Part shown: positions 1 to 12,000 of the stretch, in pieces | Numbering within the stretch: position 1 is the stretch's first letter | How the letters are laid out: each line of letters starts with the position of its first letter | Source of the DNA: Onchidella celtica | Taxonomy: Eukaryota > Mollusca > Gastropoda > Systellommatophora > Onchidiidae | Direction of reading: 5' to 3' | NCBI GenBank assembly: GCA_963931925.1 | Contig: OZ007580.1 | Coordinates: 8,504,134 to 8,568,133 of the forward strand | DNA: 64,000 bases | Notes under the pieces: generated by a model | Databases searched by the model: none | Told to the model about the DNA's origin: nothing | The model's input: only the letters and a program-made list of their open reading frames with translations | Program-made: the position numbers and the translations under genes

Positions 1-45
1 AGGCAAATTTCCCAAATGGAATTAAAATAGTTTACAAAAATTTCA
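1..45 (+). mobile_element. 3' tail of a SINE/LINE-type retroposon
   Basis: The first bases (gcaaatttcccaaatggaat) match the 3' terminus of the SINE at 57290-57740. The body lies outside the window. Confidence 0.6.
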
Positions 46-2061
46 TTCTGCTAGGGAATGGTCACGACAGTTGGCCTTTGCTTACGGACCTGTGAACAAA
101 ACATTGTTTTAACCTGTAATAGATAAAATATTTTTAAAGTTTTAGGGATAAATCCCCTGAGGGAGACCGGGAGATAATAAATCTAAACATTCTTGGCTTT
201 TTTTCTCTCTCTCCTTTCTCTTCTTCTTCTTTTACTCCCTTCCCGGCGCCTGCCAACTACGAAACATGCCATGATAACACCAGTGATGACAGACAGTGAA
301 AGAAACCGACTAGTAACAGGAGTCAAGAAAAGGGAATCGACTGCCTTCGACTGCGCGGAATTGTATAGCAAGACGTTGTCCAGCATGAATCATGTTTGCG
401 TAAATGTAGAACAGATCGGATTTGAAGGAGCACAATGTCACGAGCAGAGTTAGGGTCTTGGGGATGTTACGACTGCACGAGAGGCAGCTAACTCACACTC
501 GGACACAACCACACAAGAAAAGTATTAAATAACTAGAGCGTATATATGTCAGGCCGGTCAGGCCATAGTTTACATAAATATTAATAACAAAACAAAAGAC
601 AATAGAGGTATATATTCAAACCAAAAAAACTCTAATTAATAACTTAACCAATGATATTCATGTAACTATGGAGGTACTGCAATCAATAGCAAATAGGTAT
701 ATTATACGAAACTAGATATCAATTTAAAGTGACAGTTGAGTCGCCACTGGCCAGTCGCCAGGCAAACTCTCCATAAATCATATGGGCTTGAATGTTAGGA
801 GAGCCCAGTACGTTCAAAGCCTACAGAAGCACTCTTCGGCTTGTAGGTAATTTAAGCAGTTGCCAAAAGACTATATTTTATGCACAATCACTATTCAATT
901 CATCAACAATGTGCTATATTATTCCAATCATACTATGGCAATAGATCTATGATACAGGACACTCGTGGTCGAGTGCCAGCTGGGGTTTCCTTAGTCTTCC
1001 TATGAGGCTGTAGTTCTTCTCTATCTCCGATCTCTATTATGCTTGAACAAATAAGATATATTACCATTGGTCACGCCTACTGGTAGGCGCGAACATCAAT
1101 ATAGCGCAGCGTAGGCTTTCAAAGGTCAGCCCACTCAGACCTTTCTTTCTACAGCTCAGTCAGTCCGTTAGCAAGGACTTCTTGTCTTCAAAGCACACAG
1201 TTCAGGTACTGGTCAACCGGAGATACTTCACGACACGATGCTTCTGCTCGTCTGTATTCACTAAATCTGAACGTTACACGATGTTTTATACTATCTGGCT
1301 ACCCAGCGTGCTAGTCCGCTGGCCCAATTAGTTCAGCTATCTCATAGGTCGAAACCTCCCACCATTTTAATTGTAGTAATACGTCTGCACTATTCTACCA
1401 GCCAGTTAACGTGCAAAAACTTGTCTAGTCATACTTAACAATGTCAACTATCCCCACCTTGTTTCACCCCTACTCCATTACTTATTAATCACGAACATTA
1501 AAACCGACAAGCGTGCATCTAACAGTTTAACTTTACATTTATTTACTCACCAACTATAATTCGCGAGGACCGTTCAAGGCCACCAGCCAATTTCTCATGG
1601 CCCTGGTAAACAACAACAACTCACTCTCTGCGTGAGTTTTAACAACATCTGAATCATGACACACAACCTATGGAATACAGACTATAACTAGTGGGCCACA
1701 GAGAGTACCTGTCTGGGTCAACCTACGCAGTTACAAATCCATCAATGATGATTACGTTTGCAAATTCCTTACAAGATAAATGTTTGTGTTTCATAGTCTA
1801 ATCTAAAACCCAGATAACATTACCTATGTTATTCAAAGACTGTTCCAAAGTTGCAAAATCTTCCATCTTATGCTGATACACAGTTGCAAAATGTTCTCTG
1901 TCATTCTGACGCATAATGGCCACTGTGTATTATTCTTCAATCGTGTTATGAGAATTTGAAAAATATCAATTAAGAAAGACATGTTTTCAAATCCAAGGCG
2001 TAAGTCAAAGTTAACAAATTGGCGCAGTGTAATAAAAACATGAATTACCCTCTTTCTATAG
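46..2061. other. Upstream region of gene A, no recognisable gene
   Basis: No convincing coding exon. Contains a TCTTCTTC-rich tract (200-235) and a short perfect hairpin CGCCTAC-TG-GTAGGCG near 1074-1089. The gene A promoter and a non-coding first exon should lie here or further upstream, but I could not place them. The last 200 bases may retain homology to the region upstream of gene B. Confidence 0.5.
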
Positions 2062-2265
2062 ATCATATGCAAAAATGTGGAAGTTGGCAGTGATTCTGAG
2101 TCTTGTGGGATTGATGCCCTTAACAACTGGCGATGCATGTACGAGGGTGACCACCTTCAATGCTGGTCTGATTCCTAAGGTCCCAGAATATAAAACACGA
2201 AAACCGCTGATTCCGGATGCCTTGCTGGCGGAAGACGCTGATGTCCTGTGTCTCCAGGAATACTG
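2062..2265 (+). CDS. Gene A exon 1 (coding from 2075): signal peptide and first EEP motifs
   Basis: A pyrimidine-rich acceptor (tctttctatag) ends at 2061, so a non-coding 5' exon probably lies upstream. The ATG at 2075 opens a hydrophobic signal peptide, followed by TFNAGL and the CLQEYW motif. The donor is gtcagt at 2266, leaving phase 2. An ORF running past this point to 2482 is read-through into the intron. Confidence 0.85.
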
Positions 2266-5200
2266 GTCAGTGATGGGGGATTCGTGGTCACTTGGGAGAA
2301 AAAGATTGAGAGTTGGAGAGAGAGAGAAGGTCAGAATAAGGACAAAGCTTTTCCTAAATGGGGGGAACTATAGAAGAAGAAAATCCTCGAAATCCTCATT
2401 TGTAAAACGTTTCGTTTTTTTAATGACAGTATTCTTTGATCCAATACACTTCTCTAGGCACGGTGCAGAGATGAGTGTTTAGGTTTATTTTGCTCACAGA
2501 GCAAAACAAAATAATTTGACCCAATATGTGTTTTTGGGCACGCTGGAGAGATCAGAGTGCGACTATCTTCGTTATACTTAATGATATATTGTTTGTTTCA
2601 AAATACACGTTGGTAGTGGGCGTTGGGAAGATCATATCTGAATTTTTAATTTTTTTTTTGGGGGTGCAGTTTCAAATATTCGTCTTTACAACATGACTTG
2701 CAGACACTGTAACAGTTGAAGCAAATTTCAGCACGTTATGATGGGGCGAGTCAGATGAACTGATCGTCTACCCCTTAAAAACGAAACTGTCTCGAACTGT
2801 TATAAAAATAAATAACAGGATCCGATGAACAATTAATACTAACGTTTAATAACTGTAAACAAGAGCTGATATCCACAGGTTACTTACACCTAGCTAGCCG
2901 GGAAGACACACTTCTAACTATGACTGGATTTGCACATCTACGATTTACACCCACGACTTTCACCCTACGATTTGCACCTTACGATTTTCACCCACGATTT
3001 GCCCACTCCTGCTCGCCTGGCCCTCCTTATATATATTCTGTCCAGGAACGTTCAGGAATCGGCTTAACCGCCCCATAAGCACGAGACAGACCTAGATCGT
3101 TCGGGACACATACCAGCCACCCAATCGTACACAGACACGTCACAGAATTACATCACTCAAGGTCGACCTAGCGTAATCTCGGATACCGCAGTACCTTCTT
3201 AGACCTTCTAGATTTTCTACAGTGAAACAAACAAGCCACATCAAAGAGAAATACCGGCCTTGCTGGCGAGAGGGGGGAGGAAGGTCGCCGAGTGAGACTC
3301 GCCAAGCGGGGGGCGGGGGGGTTAGAAAATATCGATCGTCCTACTAGTGGGACGCTACAGACATATTAGCCTAAAGGAGGGATGAAATGGCATTATTAAC
3401 TTGCATCAGGATAAGACTTTGAAAGTGAAATGAAAGGGCGAAGCTATACCTGTTTCAGTGTTAGGGTGGGATTGTTTTAACTACCCACATTTGACTGTTC
3501 GAGTGCAGTGATTTTACTGTTTCATTGAGGTTTCCTGCAATACTGAATTAAATAATACCTGTTACGAAGAAATGGGCATCATATCATCTGAGACGGAAAG
3601 GCTCTGCAGAAATAGTTTTTAGTGGACCAAACACAATCGTTTGAAATACAAATATTTCCTACGGGTGAAACTAACGCTTGCCACATTCGATTAAATATAT
3701 TAAATTAAATGTATATTATTTAATGCTCTGCGCCACAAGTGATAGGCTGAACTAGTTACAAAACTACTGCAGTCTAAAGTTGTTACTAGTGTAAGAGAAT
3801 TAACGACAGAAAATTTGCTCTGTACCGGCAAGGCCCAACAAGCTAAGGCTAGGCACTCACATGCCATTTACTACCTTGTTGCAATCGTGCTCACTTTTCT
3901 TTCCCTATCGTCTCTGCAATGCGTTTGTGTCTGGCGTCGGCAACACATCAAAGTCGTTTGTCCGTGTCTAGCCTGAGTAGCCGTTTGATACTCTTTTCTT
4001 CATTTTGGCAAAGAACCAAAGAATTGAAAATTTAAGGAAAAGTTGTTTTTTTTCTTTTTCTTAGATATCGGTTTACTTGCTGTGTTTTTCAGTCCAACGT
4101 AGGAGTTCATATCCTAAAAGCTTGGTAATTATTATGATTATTTTTTTTTTTGTAACTTATTGTTTATTTTTCTTAATGTTTGTTCCTTACTCCTGGCTTT
4201 GCCTTTTACTATTACAGTTTGTTGCTGTTGTTGTTGTGCCACATTTTAAATTCGTGTTGTTTTTTTTTGCCGCCTTGCTGAACCAGGTTTGAGAGAGACA
4301 TGCAAGAAATGATAGACAAACTATCGGCTGTCTATCCTCATCATTATAGTTTTCTCCATCAGCGGATCGGAAAAGTCAGGGAAACTTCCAGGTCGTGGGT
4401 AAGATATTTATTGTTTAACCCTTTTCTTACCAGGATGGAATCATACTCTTCAATAATTTCATGAGTTTAAAAAATTAGGATGTATGATTATATTTATTCA
4501 TAGGTCGGCTCTGAGAAAATAGGGCTATGCCAAAACGAGACTGTTAGAAATAGAGGTTCAAAGTAGGAGAGTATGTTTGTAAACACACCATGGCGACCAC
4601 TGATTTTGTTTTCAAATTTTACCCTGGCGGATGCAAAAGTGACTTGCAATGAAACAGAAGCTTTAAAAATGTGGCCAAATTTTCAGAAAAATATTTCAGG
4701 GTGGACACAGTTCAAATTCTTTCTATTTTGCCCGTCCCCGTTCTCCGCAATTAGACAGAGGGCCTACCAAAATTCCAGCTGATCGACAGCGACGCAGCCG
4801 GCTCTAAATTTATCAGGGACTGCCAGTCCCTCGTATCTAGGAGTAACGGACAATGATTTTGCCTCCGCGCTCTTTTATCAACAGTCAGTCAAATTAGAGG
4901 TACAGAATTTGTTTTAGGCACATTTTTTTTTCACTCTTTCAATAAAATGCTTTTCCTCTCTGAATGTATGTAACTGTGAGGAAATGGGACTAAAGTTAAA
5001 AGAGGCTGATGAAAACCTTAGATTTGGTGAGAAAAGACAAGCTTCGAGTACATGACGATACTAAGAGGAGATCTAATACATCTAGATTTAATGATAATTC
5101 TGCTGTACTGCTGTTGCTTTATATTCTAATTACCACATTTGAAGGAGAGTGTAGTACACTGACACTAGAATAGTTTTCTTTTTTCAGCTTCAGCAGGAGG

Positions 5201-8200
5201 AAAAAGTACATCAGAAGAAATGGGTGATAATAATCATATAATAATGGAGCTTGGGCCCACCTGTGTTCCCGCAAAGGCTTTTTTACTACGCAAAGTAGGG
5301 AAATGAAACTTGGCACATGTATGTAAAATTTATTAAGCCTGTACATGTCGAGCTCATTTTTTCCCGAAACTCTTTACTTTTCCCAGAAATTCATTTATAA
5401 TTATCAGTTATCAATTCATGATTGCGAATACGACGTGATAATGTACTTCCGTCAATTCCGTCATTTCCGCCTCTTACCGGAAATGTAAACTAGAGTTCAC
5501 GATCCAGCCACGCCAGGAAAACTTTGATAGTGATACCGAGTATAGTGTTATACAGATGAGGTGAGTGCCATTCATTCATACCAAGAAAACTGTGCGTAAA
5601 TATTTAGATCATTTTTTACGAACACATGAGCCCATGAAAAATGCTCGGTGCGCACTACTGTGCACTGTGTACTACTGTAATACTATCGTATTTATCAAAT
5701 GATCGCCGATTTTATGTGGATGACCCAAAGTATCTCGACATCAATGTCTGTCAGGGTTTAAGTAATATAAATGCCGTGCTGGGTCACGACTCGCAAGGAG
5801 TTGATTTTTCACGGTCTCGTTGATTATAACCAGCGTAATTTTGTCCTTGAACTGTTCTCGTGAACAGTTTGTTTTTGAAACATTTTTTCTTAGAGATGGA
5901 AAGAAAGTGGGGCGAGATAGAATAAATGGATAAGTTAGGAGTGACAGTGCAATTCTCGACCCCGTGATTTTGATGAACACTTAGAAGGGAAGAGAAGGGG
6001 TGAATAAGGATAGATAGTTTAAGACGCTTAGTCGCGTTCAGAAATTCGTACATAAAATGTAGAAAGCACGAGGGTTTAAAGATTTCAGTAATTGTTTTGA
6101 CATTTTAATTTGACCTTGTCTGTTTTTAGTACAAGGCCGTGACCAACTCCCACGTAGAATATATTAATACTGCGAGATGAGCTCGCATGGATGCACCAAT
6201 CAAATCTAGGGATTTGGACGGTAATTTGCAGGTGGCTGCACAGTATAAAAGCGTAGCCATACCTATGTCCATTACTCCATACAGAAAATTCCAATCTGTG
6301 CAGGCGTCAGCACGATTCTGCCTGAAGAATCATAAGACTGTTGATTCATGTCTAGTCCACTATAGACATTGAGATGAAGCCATATGCTTGAATGAGATAT
6401 GCCCACTGCTATTGTCTACTGTTCCCTGGTTTTTCTAATACCAGGGACCAAGTGTAAGTGTTTGTCCTTTGATGATTCAACAATGAACGAGGAACTGAAC
6501 ATAATTTATCCAGTAGGACAGGATTGCCGCATATGCTAGGAGTGCTACCCAAGAATGCAAGACAAAGATTTATATTGACTTGCCACTAGTATGAATGTTT
6601 GGCATACACATCTGTGAATTGGGATTGATTTGTCTGGATGAGGCTGGGGATTGCCAGCCCATCCTAGAGTAGATCCAATAGACTTAACTACGTCAGTTTA
6701 TATTGACGAGCTTGATCCCTTATAAGCGGTAGGCACAAATAGCTGAGAGGACATCGTCGCCAGAGACATTAGTATATTGCTTGATAGATAGTAGGCAGAC
6801 TATATCTGAGAGATAGATAATTAATACTTAAATTGTTAGTGAGTCAGAATTATCATACTATTATAGGAATCTAGAGAAGACTTCTAGTGACATATTATTG
6901 AATTTAGATTTGATGCTGCTGATGTTGTCTTTACTATGTAATAGATCTAGACAAAATTGTTAGGGTAATTAATGTAATTAAATTTGTGGCCCTGCAGGTC
7001 TGTTTATGAAACTTATTCAGATTGTTCTTAGTGTGTGGCATGGTACGAAAGAGTAAATAGTAAATACCTCTCGATTTAAAATGCAGTCATAGTACGATCT
7101 TTGAGAAGACCCTCTTCATAACAGCTAGAGGGCACTACCACCCAGTCCAGATTTGTAACAATGTCTTTGTGCTGATTCCTTTCGGTCTGGAGTGGTGAGC
7201 TTTGTTTTTTACCATTCGAAGAATGGGGCAGTTACTAGTAATAATAAATAAACATGAAGAAAAGAGGGAACAGCTATCATGTGTAAATTATCTCGTAGCC
7301 TTGTAGGAAGAGATTTTGCTTTACAGACACCGTCCTGTGCTTATGATAGGATTACACACTGTGTGACTTAGGGAGCATAGTCATCAGACCAGTGCTAGTC
7401 TATATGGCCCATAGCGCACTGAAGCAAAATGTGTTTCGGTTTTGTGAATTATGGAGGCAAACGAGAGCTGGCGGACTAGTGTTATGGAGGGAAACGGGAG
7501 CTGGCGGACTAGTGTTATGGAGGGAAACGGGAGCTGGCGGACTAGTGTTATGGAGTCAAAATTGGGCAAAAAGAAAAGGTTGTATGTTGCAAAGCCCCGC
7601 ATGAGAAATAAAAACCAAACAATACAAAGCAAACTAAAGAGAAGACAGAAAATACACAAATTTTCGGCTTTCGCCTTTTTCAAGTGAAAAAAAAAACGAA
7701 CAATAAAAGATTTCAACAGGAACGAGGTGAAACAGTTTACTTAGCTGCGAGTTCTTGCTTCGTTAGCAGCACCAAAGCACGTCCGTCCGCCAAAAACATG
7801 GAAACTTGAAAAACGAAGCAAGAACTCGCAGCTAAGTAAACTGTTTCACTTCGTTCCTGTTGAAGTTTTTTTTTTTTTTTCACTTGAAAAAGGCGAAAGC
7901 CGAAAATTTGTGTATTTTCTGTCTTCTCTTTAGTTTGCTTTGTATTGTTTGGGTTTTATTTCTCACGCGGGGCTTTCCAACATACAACCTTTTCTTTTTG
8001 CCCAATTTTGACTTTGCTTATAGCCCTGCTGCGACCCCACAGTTTTTCTGTGGTTTTTATGATATTTAGTGTTATGGAGGCAAACGGGAGCTGGCGGACT
8101 AGTGAGACTAAAAGATTTCTGTGTCTCTAGTTGAGTCAAAGTCAAAGGAAGTTCGGGTCTGAGTGAAAGCCAAGGTAAATTGCATTTGATTCAGTTCCCT

Positions 8201-9033
8201 ACTATTTTGATATTGCACGTAACTGACGACGTCGATTCTGAGTGACATAGTCAGTTTTCGTATCTCGGAGATTTCATATAAAAAGTACAACTGTATTGTA
8301 ATGAATTAACCTGAGACAGCTATGAGTTGAGTTACTGCTGATCAGTGAAGCAATCAATAAACTTCAGGGAAATTCTTGATTGGGCTATCGATCACCCCTG
8401 ATTAATTAGTTAATTCATTTAGTTGGTTGTTTGGTGATAAACGTCGGTTCCCGTAATGAATTATCTGCTGGGTCTAGGTAAAATTTGTGGTTATGTCTTA
8501 CTGAATTCCAGCTGCCGACGTTCCCAGATTCTGCTTGCTCAGTTAGAGACTGGTTTCATTTCACCATTCGACTCCTGCCGTGCGGCGTAGCTAAAGGTAA
8601 CTTTTTTTTTCAGTTCTACATCCGAAGCTCCAGTGTTTTTGTGAGTAGGTTTTTGTCGGTGCAGTCTTTGATATGTGCTCTTTTTACTATTTTTAGATAA
8701 TAAATTTGCATTTTTTTTGTATTTGGAAAGCTTAGTTTTATTATTAATCCTAATTCCCCGCATGGTCGCTAGTATTGATGATTCTACCATAGCTCAGCCC
8801 TGAAATGTTGTTTTTGTTAATACATGTAATAATAACACTATGTTAACCGTGTGTTACTTTATAAATACTGTCATCGTCTTCTCCACTAATTTACTTGTCT
8901 TCTTGCTCCCCCCCCCCACCTCTCTCTCTTTCTCTCTCTGTCACTCACTCTCTCTCTCACTCTCTCTCTCTTCTCGCTCTCTCCCTCTCTTTCTCTCTCT
9001 CTCACTCTCTCTCTTCTCGCTCTCTCTCACTCA

Positions 9034-9064
<31 letters not shown>

Positions 9065-12000
9065 CCCTCTTGTTTTGCTGTGGAATTGCAATGGCTATTT
9101 AGCCTCAGAAGCCTTTCCGATCAATAAATTGTGTGTCTTGTAAAATTCCCAGTGCTGATGCATTAGTTTAGTGTTTTACAGTCATAGAGTGACGTGGTGT
9201 GATTGGCGTGGTGTCCCTTAACACATGAAAATAATACATCTATTGACATTGAGGCGTTTGGCCTAGAATCGTCTCCGGGTTCTCTAGAATAAAAAATTGA
9301 CATTATTTTCGGTAGACCGGAATCAACAGATTTTGGGATAATTGTTGGGCTATAGAGATTGTCGTATTTGATAACCTTTGTAGACATCGTTTTTCAGTAA
9401 TGGACCAATGATTATGACAAAATGGTTCTCTCTGTAGGTTGTGTGGCTAAGCTCAGCAAGTCTGCAGAAGCCGGCGTCGCTTGTATGCTACAGAGATGTG
9501 ATCACATAATGCATGGTGGTTACATCGCCCCAGACTGCGTCTCATGTTTGATTCTCTCTACTTCCGGTATGCCACCAGCATCCCTGGGCTTGTAAGTACC
9601 GGTAGCTAAAATATGAACATTTTATTCGTTGCTGTTGCCGTCGTTCGTTGAATGTTGATGTTTACGCCGTTGATTCCATGAATGTACCCTCAAGGGAAAC
9701 GGAAAAGAGGCCGGCCGAAAAACACCTGGCGCCGGGACCTGGAGGCAGACACCAAGAAGATGGGTCGCACCTGAGGACAGCTGGAACGACTGGCCCAGGA
9801 CCGGGATGCCTGGAGAGCTCTTGTTGGCGGCCTATGTCCCAGGAGGGATCACAGGCGAAAGTGAAGTGAAGTGATCCATGAATGTTATTCTTTGTTGTCG
9901 TGGTGACGGTAATTATTGTTTTCTAGTTTGTCACGAGTGGAGTGAGTGCAATTAAGGGGATTGCTACAGAGCGGGTGTAGAATAAGAAGAGCTCACGACA
10001 GACGGATAGGAAAAGACGTGAAAGGGGAAGAGTAAAAATAACTCATGCAGACAAGTGGGAAAAGCGTGCGTGTATGAGTGGTGTGGAAGTCTGAATGAGG
10101 CGAAAGCGCTGGATTACTATCACTGCAAGTTAGAAGGTCCTACGGATCGGACCTGTGAATAAAAGCCCATCGGGCGGACATAAAGGGAAGCAGTCGAGAA
10201 GACTAGTGAGAGTCTTTCCAGTTATGACTGGTATGTAGAACGTTGATTGATTATTATGATTGATGTATTATATTATATTCGTCTATTACCATGATGTGAA
10301 TAAGTATATGTGAGGAATGTGGAAGTCCTTGATATTGGATATAGCAATGTGCGCCACGAGCGATAGATGAAAGTGAGTTCATGGATTTGTAGCGCGAGTG
10401 AGTAGTGTGTACTCCGATGGAAGTGTGTTACCGTAAGATGTGTGGTGAGTGAAAGGTGAACTAGTGTGTGTACGTTTCATGGGTTGTAAGGAGAGGTGGA
10501 GTGAATAGAAATGGTAGGGTATTATACCAATGTAATGTTATTCTTGTAGGTGTCGGGGACGGGCCGCAGAGCCACCTCGATGAGCACAGGGGATAGGCCA
10601 GCATAGGGCCGGAGGCCACACATAGGCCAGAAGTGAGGCTGTCAGTGTAGGACAGTGGAGGCACATAAAGTCGTGGCAGTCAGGCCACGGACAGGGACGT
10701 AGATATGAGAGTGAATGAGATACTATATTGTTGCCATGTTGATAGGCTAGTGAACTGATACTATGTTGTTGCCATGTTGATGGCTATGGAAATAATAATG
10801 TGTTATTGCCCTGCTGAGGTGCTAGGGGAGTGCTAAGGTGTATGACAATAGGAAGGTGATATTAATGTGCTATTAAGACCCTGAGGGGAGAGGCTGAGGC
10901 CGAAGTGCCTTTAGGAGTAACTACCGGATTGTGGATCCGAGGGAGAGTGTGTGTGAGAATAAGGCCGTTGTACGGCAGTGCATTTCAATAATATAATGTA
11001 TGTAATTGCGCTATTATATGTATAATTATGTTTAATAAATGTGTGAGTCTGATGGGTTGTTCTGTTAAGTGTTAAACTTGTTTGTTCGTGATTGTTGTCC
11101 TGTCATACTTATTACATCTCCCAGTCTGGGATTTGTGACACTGGGGGCTCGTCCTGTTTACCTGTGGTCATTTTGACATTGTGTATTCGTTATATTTAGT
11201 TGTTTTTCTGTTGTGCTAGGAATTCGTACTGTTGTCTTTGTTCGTGGGATGAATGGAAATTTCATGATGGTATGACTTATGTATGTTTATGAATAATAAT
11301 ATGTATTGATGCATGTATTTTGATGAATATGTACTAATGTGTACTTAAATTTCTGCAGAGTGTGTGTGCCAGCCTGAGGAGTCAAGCGGCCAGAGCTCCG
11401 AGGAAGGGGAGAAATTGAAATCAAGGGTGAAAGTTAAGTGAAAATTTTGTACCCTGGATTGAGGGCTGTCTTTTCTTGTCTTTTTCCGCTGTTTTGCTGT
11501 TTTTGTTGTCGTTATTGATTATACGGGCGGTGGCGCGGGTTTGCTGTGTTGAACTTAGTTTATCCTTTTAAAAAGGTGTGGTAAACTTTGGAACTTCGTT
11601 CATCACAGTGACCAGTTCTGTAGGGACCTGTATTTTTGTTTAGTTGTAGCGTCGATATCTTCTCTGTTCGGCAGGAAGACGTATTCTCTTGTCCCTCTTT
11701 CTTCCCTATCTGTAGATACGTTCTTTTTTTTCAGACTCTGTTCTTGTTGTACCGTGTAGTATAATCGGCGTAGTAGGTTGCATTTTTTTCCATTATAGTT
11801 TTTTTTTGTAGAAGCTTTGTCCTAGTCTGGTTCGTTGTCCTTGACGTACTTGTGGTCCTTCTACTGTATTTCTTCATTCTTGTCATTTCTATTTTCTTTT
11901 ATAATTAATAGTGCTATGCATTTTATAGATATAGAATTAATTGTGCTGTAAAGGTAAATTTCTGAATTGTATTCTGAACCGGGTATTGTTATATCTGGTG

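Larger units (their letters stand above)
4399..8511. other. Gene A intron 2, composite of repeats
   Basis: Contains a segment near 5617-5755 and another near 7190-7245 that also occur together near 47945-48155, so they belong to one dispersed repeat. A block around 7330-7550 aligns, inverted, with gene B intron 2 (about 44530-44720), a remnant of the gene duplication. An ORF-like stretch at 4573-4782 and one after 4755 were judged non-coding because exon 2 and exon 3 join directly in phase. Confidence 0.6.

Noticed and set aside
4573..4910. Possible extra exon between exons 2 and 3 of gene A (frames with TEGLPKFQLIDSD and CPSPFSAIRQRAY)
   Set aside because: Exon 2 ends and exon 3 starts in phase 0, and gene B shows no corresponding exon in its intron 2; the frames close without a donor.
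8840..9143. Leu-Ser-rich ORFs
   Set aside because: Translations of the TC microsatellite.
10461..10664. 67-codon ORF on the - strand, repeated at 17696-17899
   Set aside because: Antisense open frame inside the two LTRs. Identity of the two only reflects LTR identity.
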